DNA of 52,054 nucleotides from Planctomycetota bacterium (GTDB lineage: Bacteria > Planctomycetota > Planctomycetia > Pirellulales > Pirellulaceae): assembly GCA_016872725.1 (NCBI GenBank), contig VGZC01000041.1:1-52054 (forward strand), read 5' to 3'. Both the position numbers and the translations under genes were made by a program. The notes under the pieces are model-generated. The model was not told the origin of the DNA and did not search any database. It worked only from the letters and a program-made list of their open reading frames with translations. This document shows, one piece after another, positions 1-12,300 of the stretch (position 1 is its first letter; every line of letters starts with the position of its first letter).

Positions 1-85
1 GTCCATGTGTGGCGTGAATCGGAATCGGCAACCGCTCGCAAACCGCTGCCCGGCTCGTTGTCCCCAAACGACTTGGGGCGGCGGA
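1..85. other. Flank of CRISPR array, candidate leader end
   Basis: No repeat copy lies here: the array period of about 73 nt predicts one near position 13 and none is present, so the left boundary of the array is real. If the repeat reads left to right, as its ATTGAAGC 3' end suggests, this is the leader side, although it is not AT-rich as many leaders are. A short inverted repeat, CCCCAA at 62-67 and TTGGGG at 73-78, sits seven bases before the first repeat. No gene is visible in this stretch. Confidence 0.4.
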
Positions 86-3000
86 CTTTCCGTGGTCACA
101 CGACCACGGCCCCATTGAAGCCGGTTGTGGCTTCGCAAATGTGCCTGCGGATCAAGACCTTTCCGTGGTCACACGACCACGGCCCCATTGAAGCCGTATG
201 TGGGTATGGGGGTATAAGGGGGTGTACGCGACTTTCCGTGGTCACACGACCACGGCCCCATTGAAGCCCGGTGTCGAACGCGGAGAACCAGGCGATATTC
301 CCGCTTTCCGTGGTCACACGACCACGGCCCCATTGAAGCCTCTTGCCTTGCAGGTGGTCGGGCAACAGGATGCCCCTTTCCGTGGTCACACGACCACGGC
401 CCCATTGAAGCTGGGAATATTGGGAGCGCTTTTCGGGCTTCGCGTTCTTTCCGTGGTCACACGACCACGGCCCCATTGAAGCTCCCAGTCGATCTGGGGC
501 CACTCCTCGAAAACCTTGTCTTTCCGTGGTCACACGACCACGGCCCCATTGAAGCCTCGAATGCCCCCTCGCTCGCCGCCGTGGCCGTGTCCTTTCCGTG
601 GTCACACGACCACGGCCCCATTGAAGCCATCGTCTTGTGGGGAGTGACCCCGACCCAATAATACCTTTCCGTGGTCACACGACCACGGCCCCATTGAAGC
701 CTCCACTCGAACGGCGGCAACGGGCGGTGTACCTCGCTTTCCGTGGTCACACGACCACGGCCCCATTGAAGCGCGAAATCAACTGCTGGATGACCGTTCC
801 AGCGTTTCTTTCCGTGGTCACACGACCACGGCCCCATTGAAGCCCGCGGCGCCGACATGAGACTATATTTATCCGCTGGTCTTTCCGTGGTCACACGACC
901 ACGGCCCCATTGAAGCAGTGCGTCGCACCGCAGGATGTCGGCAGTACTCACCTTTCCGTGGTCACACGACCACGGCCCCATTGAAGCACCTTGCCCGTGT
1001 CGTCCTTTGTCACGATGGCTAATCTTTCCGTGGTCACACGACCACGGCCCCATTGAAGCCGGGCGCTCGAGGTTTCATGTGGTGGGGATGGAAACTTTCC
1101 GTGGTCACACGACCACGGCCCCATTGAAGCGTCAGAACTCCGCACTGGATTGCAGGATAACGACAAGCTTTCCGTGGTCACACGACCACGGCCCCATTGA
1201 AGCTTGTATGGTCCGTCGCGCTGGGACACGAAGTCCCGGCTTTCCGTGGTCACACGACCACGGCCCCATTGAAGCATGGACCTTGCGAGCAAGTTCCATT
1301 TGCTCCTGGTCTTTCCGTGGTCACACGACCACGGCCCCATTGAAGCCGGGCATCTCGCCGTGTCGCAGAATTGCGACCCCATCTTTCCGTGGTCACACGA
1401 CCACGGCCCCATTGAAGCTCGACAGCCACGGCGTGATCTGAGTGGGCATGGTGCGCTTTCCGTGGTCACACGACCACGGCCCCATTGAAGCAGCAAGCTC
1501 TACTACCTTCCTCGGGCACCTGCGAGTCTTTCCGTGGTCACACGACCACGGCCCCATTGAAGCCGGGGCTAAGAACGGCATTTCGGAATTGACCCAGCGA
1601 CTTTCCGTGGTCACACGACCACGGCCCCATTGAAGCAATCCCTCCTAAACGATGACTTTACCGCCGTCATCCTTTCCGTGGTCACACGACCACGGCCCCA
1701 TTGAAGCCCGTCCCATGTCACCGGATTTTCATAACATCCTATCTTTCCGTGGTCACACGACCACGGCCCCATTGAAGCCTCGCCTGGACGAGAATCACGT
1801 TCCCGGAGACCTGGGTCTTTCCGTGGTCACACGACCACGGCCCCATTGAAGCGATGGGCTACCACGCAAAAAAACTATGATCGACGATCTTTCCGTGGTC
1901 ACACGACCACGGCCCCATTGAAGCCTCGGGACGCGAGGCTACGTGGACTACGGGACAGGGTACTTTCCGTGGTCACACGACCACGGCCCCATTGAAGCGG
2001 GCCTTGGAGCGGGGTGCCCGGGGTGGGCTGGTGGTGCTTTCCGTGGTCACACGACCACGGCCCCATTGAAGCGTCATCACCGGGTCGCTATTCCATCGTT
2101 TCTTCCCCGCTTTCCGTGGTCACACGACCACGGCCCCATTGAAGCCATCGTTTTGTGAGGCGTAACACCGACCCAATAATACTTTCCGTGGTCACACGAC
2201 CACGGCCCCATTGAAGCCATCGGGCGGCAACTTCCGCCGCTTCGGCTCGTACCGCTTTCCGTGGTCACACGACCACGGCCCCATTGAAGCGGTCGGCCGG
2301 CGCTCCAGCCTGCTCGACCCATGCGTAGCTTTCCGTGGTCACACGACCACGGCCCCATTGAAGCCATCGTCACCATTACCAGGGGCCGGGCACTCCGCCC
2401 CTTTCCGTGGTCACACGACCACGGCCCCATTGAAGCCGGGTCCGACGGACATTGGACGGGAGGGGACCGACCCCTTTCCGTGGTCACACGACCACGGCCC
2501 CATTGAAGCCTCCAGGGCCAATTGGCCTTGGAGGCCTACATCGCCTTTCCGTGGTCACACGACCACGGCCCCATTGAAGCGCCTCCGTACAGGGGGTGTA
2601 CGACGCCCACATGGGGTCTTTCCGTGGTCACACGACCACGGCCCCATTGAAGCTCCGGCGCTCTGTTTTGTTCACGACATTTCGGCGTACTTTCCGTGGT
2701 CACACGACCACGGCCCCATTGAAGCGGCTTCGCTCGCCGGACGGACCCAGGAATCCCCATGCTTTCCGTGGTCACACGACCACGGCCCCATTGAAGCCAG
2801 GATCGCGCCGCTGAACAGCGTGTCGAGAGATACCCTTTCCGTGGTCACACGACCACGGCCCCATTGAAGCCACTACTGGTAGTGTCGCTATCCGATTTTG
2901 TCCGTCTTTCCGTGGTCACACGACCACGGCCCCATTGAAGCCAGTGATCGCCGGCAGCTCGCACACGGCCGCCAACCGCTTTCCGTGGTCACACGACCAC

Positions 3001-3086
3001 GGCCCCATTGAAGCGCCCAGTTCGCACGGGACGTTCGGCAGGCGATCGGCCTTTCCGTGGTCACACGACCACGGCCCCATTGAAGC
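86..3086 (+). CRISPR. CRISPR array, 42 repeats and 41 spacers
   Basis: Forty-two copies of one 36-bp repeat start at 86, 159, 232, 304, 376 and so on to 3051; I saw no base change in any copy. Spacers are 35-38 nt. Each repeat is CTTT, then an 8-bp perfect stem (CCGTGGTC / GACCACGG) around an ACAC loop, then CCCC and ATTGAAGC. The last eight bases resemble the 5' handle (ATTGAAAC type) of processed type I or III crRNAs, so transcription is probably left to right. All spacers are distinct, but spacers 8 (628-664) and 29 (2146-2181) are near-duplicates. Twenty-two of 41 spacers begin with C. No cas gene follows in the window, so subtype cannot be assigned; the cas genes lie to the left or elsewhere. 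Open frames across the array are repeat-encoded artefacts. Confidence 0.99.
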
Positions 3087-3108
3087 GGCGGGGGGGGAGA
3101 ATCGCCCC

Positions 3109-3127
3109 GAATGAGCTCAGCTCATTC
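3109..3127. repeat. Perfect palindrome next to CRISPR array
   Basis: GAATGAGCT and AGCTCATTC flank a single central C, 22 nt after the last CRISPR repeat. It overlaps the start of a degenerate copy of the ATTCGTG dispersed element (3121-3149). It could be a short terminator-like hairpin or the remains of an inverted pair of those elements. There is no U tract. Confidence 0.6.
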
Positions 3128-3149
3128 GTATCATTCGCGTCGTTCGTCG
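3121..3149 (+). repeat. Degenerate copy of ATTCGTG dispersed element
   Basis: Three tandem ATTCG-like units (CATTCGTATC, ATTCGCGTC, GTTCGTCG) match the element at 16791-16819 at about 24 of 29 positions. It lies between the CRISPR array and the 3' end of the cation ATPase gene. No coding potential is seen. Confidence 0.55.
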
Positions 3150-3270
3150 TCCATTCCCGCGTGAATCGTGTGTGGTGTCGTTGAACAGGACGAGGCGCGG
3201 GGAGTCGGGGACCGCGCACCCTCGCCTCCGCCGTGCGAGCTTGGCGGCTCGCACGACTCGGCTTCGCGTT

Positions 3271-5979
<2,709 letters not shown>

Positions 5980-6282
5980 GATGGTATGCTCCGTCCCAAG
6001 ATCAATCGCTCGGTCCCAAAAACAACCGATTCGCCCCAAGAAGCACCCGCCCGTTCGGTTCACGGCCTCGTGCGGCGCCGACCCAGTGTAGCCGCCCGAT
6101 CTCCAACCGCCGAGAACCGGGGCGCGGCAACCAACGGCCTACGCGAACCCGCGGCCTGGCCGATGGGGCAAGCGCACCCCGCACACGCACGGACACCGAT
6201 CGACCCTTGACCGCCGACCGCCCGTCGCTTAATGATGGATATCCATGTCTGAAATATTGCGTTCTGCCTGGGAGGTGTGGCC

Positions 6283-7605
6283 ATGAAGGTGGGCGGAGCC
6301 GGTTGGGGGTCGGCGGTTGCCGTGTGGGCCGCGGCGGCGTGGACCGGACTCTGCGGAGTCGCCGGCGCGCAGGCGAACTTCGAGGACGAACCGATCGGCT
6401 ATTCGAAACGCGAGCTCGCCGATCGCGTCACCCGATTGCGGGCGGACCTCGACGCGAATCGGGCGCGTTTGGCCCATGATCCGAAATGGGGCTATTTGCC
6501 GGCCCTATTGCAAGCGCTCGACATGCCCGTTGAATCCCAGACGCTCGTTTTTTCGAAGACCAGTTTCCAGCTCCGGCGGATCAGTCCCGCGAATCCTCGA
6601 GCGGTCTATTTCGGGGATGACGTGTATGTCGGGTACGTGCAGGGCGGCGACGTGCTCGAGGTATCGTCGGTGGATCCGCATCTGGGCGGCGTGTTCTTCA
6701 CGCTCGGCCAAGACGCGGACGGCCCGCCGCGATTCGAGCGCCGCACGCACGAGTGCCTGCAATGCCACGCATCATCGCTGACCGACAACGTGCCGGGCCA
6801 TTTGGTGCGTTCCGTCTTTTCCGACAGGCAGGGTTATCCGATTCTCCGGGCGGGTACGTTCGTGACGACCGACGCGAGCCCGTTCGAGGAGCGGTGGGGT
6901 GGCTGGTATGTGTCGGGCACGCACGGAGCTCAGCGGCACATGGGGAATCTGACGCTCGACGCGGACCAGGATCGCGGCGATTTGGATCGGGACCTGGGCG
7001 CCAACGTCGCCGACCTCGCGTCACGGATCGACACGACGCCGTACCTTAGCGGACACAGCGATCTGGTCGCCCTGATGGTGCTCGAACACCAAACGCAGAT
7101 GCACAATGCGATCACGAAGGCGAACTACCAAACGCGGTTGGCGCTGCGCGACGAGGCGATCATCAAGGAGGCGTTGGGCAACGCGAGTCCGGAGCCGACG
7201 GAGAGCACGAAGCGGCGCGTGGCGCACGCGGCCGAGGGTGTCGTGAAACGCCTGTTGTTCGCGGGTGAGGCGAAACTGACGGAGCCGGTGCGGGGCACCA
7301 GCCGGTTCGCCGAGCAATTCGCCTCGCGCGGGCGGCGGGACGACCAGGGCCGATCGCTGCGCGATTTGGACCTGAATACCCGCCTCTTCCGCTATCCGTG
7401 CAGTTTCCTGATCGGTTCGGACGCATTCGCCGCGTTGCCCGAGCTCGTCCGCCATCCTATCTATGACCGGATCGACGCGATCCTATCCGAACGGGACCCG
7501 GCGCCCGCGTTCGCGCACCTGAGCTCCGAAGACCGGCGGGCGATTCGCGGGATCCTGATCGCGACCCACGCCGACTTCGCGAAACGCGTGGCGAGCCGCG
7601 ATTGA
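6283..7605 (+). CDS. Secreted protein with one c-type haem motif (CLQCH)
   Basis: A 440-residue protein whose family I do not recognise. The start is the ATG at 6283, seven bases after GGAGG at 6271-6275; a GTG two codons upstream is less well spaced. Residues 1-31 are a signal peptide with likely cleavage after AGAQA. A single CxxCH motif (C158-LQ-C161-H162) is a c-type haem attachment site, placing the protein in the periplasm or outside the cell. The rest is soluble, with no further membrane segment and no second haem site. Planctomycetes have many secreted proteins with a lone CxxCH. An Rrf2-type regulator follows 124 nt later on the same strand. The electron partner and substrate are unknown. 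Confidence 0.8.
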   Translation: MKVGGAGWGSAVAVWAAAAWTGLCGVAGAQANFEDEPIGYSKRELADRVTRLRADLDANRARLAHDPKWGYLPALLQALDMPVESQTLVFSKTSFQLRRISPANPRAVYFGDDVYVGYVQGGDVLEVSSVDPHLGGVFFTLGQDADGPPRFERRTHECLQCHASSLTDNVPGHLVRSVFSDRQGYPILRAGTFVTTDASPFEERWGGWYVSGTHGAQRHMGNLTLDADQDRGDLDRDLGANVADLASRIDTTPYLSGHSDLVALMVLEHQTQMHNAITKANYQTRLALRDEAIIKEALGNASPEPTESTKRRVAHAAEGVVKRLLFAGEAKLTEPVRGTSRFAEQFASRGRRDDQGRSLRDLDLNTRLFRYPCSFLIGSDAFAALPELVRHPIYDRIDAILSERDPAPAFAHLSSEDRRAIRGILIATHADFAKRVASRD

Positions 7606-7729
7606 CACACCTTGGGGATCAGCCTAGGTTGGAGTTCCATCGAGAACGGCTTGGCGGACGCGCCGCGGCCGACCTCGAGCGGACTCGTCGAAGTCGGACC
7701 GTGTTTTCTTCTTGTCGAACGGCCCAGCG

Positions 7730-8254
7730 ATGATCTCCCAGACGGCCGAATACGCGCTGCGCGCGGTGGTCCACCTCGCCGGTCATGCCGACCATGCGCT
7801 CACCACGGCTCAGATCGCCAAGTCGACCAATGTGCCGGCCGGTTATCTGGCGAAGGTCATGCAGAGCCTGGCTCGAACGCGGATCGTCCGATCGCAGCGC
7901 GGCTTGAAGGGCGGGTTCAAACTCGCCCATGCGCCGAACGACCTGACGATCCTCGCGGTGGTGAACGCCGTCGATCCGATCCGCCGTTACGCGTCGTGCC
8001 CGTTGGGATTGCCGAGCCACGGAACGACGCTCTGCCATTTGCATTTGCGGCTGGACGATGCGGCGACCGCCGTGGAACGCGCGTTCGGCGAAACGACCAT
8101 CGCCGAGTTGCTCGCCGGACCCCGTAATCCTCAACAACCGTGCCGATTCCCCGTTGAAGGAACGCGGCTCGAATACAAGGCGAAAACGGAATCCAAGACC
8201 ACGGCGTCCAAGGCCGAGAAACGGCGACGTTCGAAGAAGAACGGTCATCCGTGA
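7730..8254 (+). CDS. Rrf2-family transcriptional regulator
   Basis: A winged-helix repressor-type regulator of 174 residues. The ATG at 7730 gives MISQTAEYALRA, the standard family N-terminus; an upstream TTG (7712) adds six unlike residues. The helix-turn-helix lies about 26-50 and the wing, with its RGLKGG motif, at about 57-62. In IscR and NsrR-type members three cysteines bind an iron-sulfur cluster. Here C90 and C102 are kept but the middle position is Ser96, so the spacing C-x5-S-x5-C is conserved with one ligand changed. The C-terminal tail (about 145-174) is strongly basic. Its placement behind a haem-motif protein suggests redox or nitrosative sensing, but that is inference. Confidence 0.9.
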   Translation: MISQTAEYALRAVVHLAGHADHALTTAQIAKSTNVPAGYLAKVMQSLARTRIVRSQRGLKGGFKLAHAPNDLTILAVVNAVDPIRRYASCPLGLPSHGTTLCHLHLRLDDAATAVERAFGETTIAELLAGPRNPQQPCRFPVEGTRLEYKAKTESKTTASKAEKRRRSKKNGHP

Positions 8255-8499
8255 CCCCGGCGGATGGCGACGAAATCCGCGGACCGACATGCCGAGCCCG
8301 CGCGGCGCGGGCCCGGCACGGAACCGACGGTGCGGTGAATCGGGGGCGCGGGTCGGAGGGGAACTGGTCGAACGGGACGGCATCTGTTATAGGTAGAGTG
8401 CGGTTGATGGTGGGTCGCCTTGTCGCGGCGCGGATCGACCGCCAAGATCGGCTCGCACAGGGATGGTTGGTTGCTGTTCGACTGGATTGGAAACGAGCA

Positions 8500-8573
8500 G
8501 GGCGGTTAGCTCAGTTGGTTAGAGCGCCACGTTGACATCGTGGAGGCCACAAGTTCGAGTCTTGTACCGCCCA
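8500..8573 (+). tRNA. tRNA-Val (anticodon GAC)
   Basis: A complete cloverleaf. The acceptor stem GGGCGGT pairs with ACCGCCC. The D arm has GCTC/GAGC. The anticodon stem CCACG/CGTGG holds the loop TTGACAT, anticodon GAC, reading the Val codon GUC. The variable loop has 5 nt, the T stem is ACAAG/CTTGT with loop TTCGAGT, and the discriminator base is A. The CCA end is not encoded. No integrase or direct repeat marks it as an attachment site. Confidence 0.97.
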
Positions 8574-8614
8574 CTAGCCGCGAAGCGGCCCGTACGTGAC
8601 CCGCGCGCGGGGCC

Positions 8615-8653
8615 GGGGCGCGGGGCTGGGGCGCGGGGCTGGGGCGCGGGGCT
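8615..8653 (+). repeat. 13-bp GC-rich tandem repeat, three copies
   Basis: The unit GGGGCGCGGGGCT occurs three times exactly at 8615-8627, 8628-8640 and 8641-8653, with a degenerate partial copy just before. It fills most of the space between tRNA-Val and guaD. It is unlikely to be coding, because the deaminase homology begins at 8694. Confidence 0.85.
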
Positions 8654-8693
8654 GGTGGAGGCGAAACGCCCGGTCGGCCGCCGCATCATCGCC

Positions 8694-9161
8694 ATGCACG
8701 ACGCGTTCCTGCGTGAAGCCATCCGGTTGTCGATCGAGAAGGCGGCGGCCAATGAGGGCGGGCCGTTCGGGGCCGTCGTCGTTCGCGATGGACGGATCGT
8801 GGGTCGAGGCTGGAATCGCGTCACGTCGACCAATGATCCGACGGCTCACGCGGAGATCGTGGCGATCCGCGACGCGTGTGCTCGGCTATCGACGTTCGCG
8901 TTGTCGGGATGCGCGATCTATTCGAGCTGCGAACCATGCCCGCTGTGTCTCGCCGCGATCTATTGGTCGCGCCTGGACGCGATCTTCTATTCCGCGGACT
9001 GCCGGGACGCCGCCGACGCCGGATTCGACGACTTGGCTTTTTTCGGCGAATTGAAAAAGGCTCCCCGCGATCGGTCGATTCCCATGCACCAGGCGCTCCG
9101 CGACGAGGCGCTTGTCGGGCTCCGCGCCTGGATCGCGAAAGCCGATCGAATCCCGTATTGA
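8694..9161 (+). CDS. guaD: Guanine deaminase, cytidine-deaminase fold
   Basis: Converts guanine to xanthine in purine salvage; cytosolic and zinc-dependent. The 155-residue length and motif order match Bacillus-type GuaD. H52 and catalytic E54 sit in HAE; C82 and C85 are the zinc ligands in PCPLC. The C-terminal stretch with FDD and the RSIPMHQ-like segment is characteristic of GuaD and not of TadA. The ATG at 8694 is chosen because homology begins there; the open frame runs upstream only through the GC-rich tandem repeat and the tRNA gene. It is a single gene between tRNA-Val and the giant surface protein. Confidence 0.92.
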   Translation: MHDAFLREAIRLSIEKAAANEGGPFGAVVVRDGRIVGRGWNRVTSTNDPTAHAEIVAIRDACARLSTFALSGCAIYSSCEPCPLCLAAIYWSRLDAIFYSADCRDAADAGFDDLAFFGELKKAPRDRSIPMHQALRDEALVGLRAWIAKADRIPY

Positions 9162-9369
9162 CTGGCGCCGATCGAGGGCCTTGTCCAAAGTGCGGGACTT
9201 GGGGATCGTCTTGGATTATGCTTGGACTCGCACCTTGGGTGGGCGAGTTTCGTCGAACGGTCGACTCCTTTTCCCCGGATCCGCGGTTAGTCCGGGTTCC
9301 ACCGCGATTCCTGACTTAGTCGCGGGCGAGCGTCCGGCGGCTGATGATCTCTTGTTCGGGAGTGCGCTC

Positions 9370-12300
9370 ATGCGATCGGATCGCCGTTCTCATGCCCCGT
9401 CGCGTCCGAACCGCGCGCGGCGCCCGTTCCGCAAGTCCGCTCGACTCACCGTCGCCGAGCCCGAGTGGCTCGAGCGGAGGCAATTGCTCGCGGGCGACGC
9501 ATGGGAATCGATCGGCCCGAACGTCGTCACGAGCGCCGCGGGGGATCGGAACATCGGAGCCGTTGAAGTCGTCGCGCCGCATCCGACCGATGCGAGTATC
9601 TTGTTGGCCGGATCCGTGAACGGCGGCATCTGGCGCACGCGCGACGCGCTCGCCGACGAGCCGACCTGGACACCGCTCACCGACGATCAACCGTCGCTCG
9701 CGATCGGCGATCTCCGCTTCAGCCCGCTCCCCGGCCCGTCGGGCCAACCGGGAACGGTTCTTTTCGCGGGCACCGGGAGTTTTAGCTCGTATTACTTCGA
9801 CGGCGGGGATCCGGTCGGTATCTTGAGGAGCGTCGACGGCGGCGACCATTGGCAGCTCATCGGAAACGAGACGTTCGCCGGAAAACGGATCCGCAGCGTC
9901 GTGCCCACGCTGCGGGGCACGTCGATTCTGGACCAAGTCATCCTGGTCGCGTCACCCGAAGGAGGTCTGTTTCGCAGCACCGACGGCGGGCTCCACTGGT
10001 CCCCCATCACCGATCCGAGCTGGCCCTCCGACGGAATGGACAACGACTTGGACGGAACGGCCGACGAGCCGGGTGAAGCGAATGCGATCGCCAACGCGTC
10101 GCATATCGCCGCCGATCCGTTCGTGCCGTCGCGTTTCTACGCGGGCGTCATCGATCGGACGGTCGGAGGCGTCTACCGGAGCGACGACTTCGGTGAAACG
10201 TGGGTACGGCAAAGCTCGGGGCTGACGCTGAGCGGAGACGGGTTGGACAACGACGGAGATGGTTCGATCGACGAGCCGGACGAGACGATCCGGCTCGCCG
10301 ATCGAATCGAACTCTCCGGCTCGACATCGACGCCGAACCTCGTTTACGCGGGCGTGATGCAAGGCGGTTTCTTTCGGGCGTATTTTGTATCGAGCGACGG
10401 CGGCGCGCGTTGGAATCCGCTCGCCAGCCGGGTCGGCGAGGGGCAGGGCGATCGCCATTTCTCGATTCTGGCCGATCGAACGCGCCCGGAGATCGCCTAC
10501 GTCCGCGGCGTATCGGAACTCGTCCGGATCGATACGTCCACCACGCCCGATGGGTGCGAGGTCTTTACGTCGAATCCTGACGCCACATCCTCGTGCCGCA
10601 TCACGGCCATCGAGGGCGCCGTCCACGCCGACGCGCGCGATCTCAAGTTCGACGCGAACGGGAACATCATCGATGCCAGCGATGGCGGCGTCTATCGGCT
10701 CGAATTCGCGTCGGGCGAGCCGGCTCGCTGGGTGTCGCTCAACCGAGGCCTGCGCGTCACCGAAGTGGTTTCCGTCGCCTTCGACGGTTTGACGAATACC
10801 GTGCTGCTCGGCGCCCAGGACAACGGATCGTCGCTTGGCGGTCCCCATGCCGCGTCCTGGAGGGCCGTGACGGGCGCGGACGGAGGCAAGGTCCAGGTCG
10901 CTCGCGAAACGTACGGCTCGACGACATGGCACTACGCCAGCGAACAGTATCTGGGCGCGTTCACACGGATCACCAACGATTGGTCCGGTTCGACCGAGGC
11001 GCTGATCGATCTTGAAGCGGTGACCGGCGGCGCCCCGACGATCGATTTGAGGAAACGGCGGATCGACGGGACGTTTGGTTTCGACACGCTCGGTTTCTTC
11101 CAGTCCTATGCGGTCAATGCCACCGATCCGACCCGCATGCTCATCGGAACGAGTTTCCTCTACGAGTCGTTCAACGGTGGCGACCTATTGGAATCGCTCG
11201 GCGGAATCGACGACCGCAACAACGATCAGGTCGACGACGACGGGGATGTGGATCAGGACGGAGACGGCACGGCCGACCCGGTGTGGAACGACGGAGACGA
11301 GTATTTCCCGAGGTTCCCCGTCGGCATCCTACCCGACGGCGCCGACAACGACGGAGATGGAACGACGGATGAGAACGAGCCGAGCGAGGGGGGGTGGAGC
11401 CGCGTGACGGCGATGGCCTACGGCGGCTTCGAGGGCGCCTGGGGATACGCCATTCCGATGCCCGACATCGCGTACATCGGGCGATCGGGCGTTTCGTTCA
11501 ACGACGGAACCCGAGCGAGACTCCTTCTGAGGACGGCTCGCACGATTGTGCCCGACCCGACCGCGAACGTCATGGGGGACTTCGTTCCGGTTACGGCGTA
11601 CCGCGGCGCCGATCCGATCCGCATCGTCCTCGATCCCATGCAGTGGCGCGCCGCGTATGTGCTCGATAGCCAAGGCCGAGTATGGCGCGTCGACGATGCG
11701 GGACTTCCCACCGCCCGATCGACGAACTTGACGTCGAACCTGGGCGGCTTGCTCCCGAATCCACGCGACATGGCGATCTCGCGAGGCGCGGACGGCAAGG
11801 TCATTCTGTACGCCGCGGGAAAAACGGGGGTCTTCGCTGCGATCGATCCGCGCGACACCGGCGCCGGATACGTGATCTGGGCGCCGTTCCATGTCGGGAT
11901 TCCCAACGTGGTCGTCCAGTCGATTTACGCGGATCCGTCGACCGACCAGTTGTTCGTCGGCACGATCGGGCGCGGCGTCTGGTCCACCGCGTCGGACTCG
12001 GGCGGTTTGATCGAACCGGTCGAACTCGCGGGCAGGCTCTACGACGATCAGGACGCGGACGGAGTGCGGGACGACGGCGAGGCGCCGCTCGCGGGCTGGG
12101 TCGTCTATCTCGATCTCGACGGGAACGGAGCCTGGAACGCGGCCAGCGATCCGCTCACCGTGACCGATTCGCTCGGCGCCTACCTGTTCCAAAACCTGCC
12201 CCCATCGTCGTACACGGTTCGGGCCATCGCGCGGGACGGTTGGATGGCGAGCCAACCCGCGCCGGCCGGATTCTACAACCGCCTCTATGCGCGGATCGGC

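Noticed and set aside
2510-2544. GGCCAATTGGCC palindrome in spacer 34
   Set aside because: A short palindrome inside a captured protospacer; no reason to think it acts in the array.
195-2617. Similarity between spacers 2 and 35 (shared AGGGGGTGTACG)
   Set aside because: Only 12 bases match and the flanks do not align; chance in a 41-spacer, GC-rich set.
96-2867. Long open frames across the CRISPR array with MGPWSCDHGK-type repeats
   Set aside because: They are translations of the 36-bp repeat, whose length is a multiple of three; spacers shift the frame and no start or ribosome site is consistent.
8500-8573. tRNA-Val as an integration site for a mobile island
   Set aside because: No integrase, no direct repeat of the tRNA 3' end, and neighbours look like normal chromosome genes.
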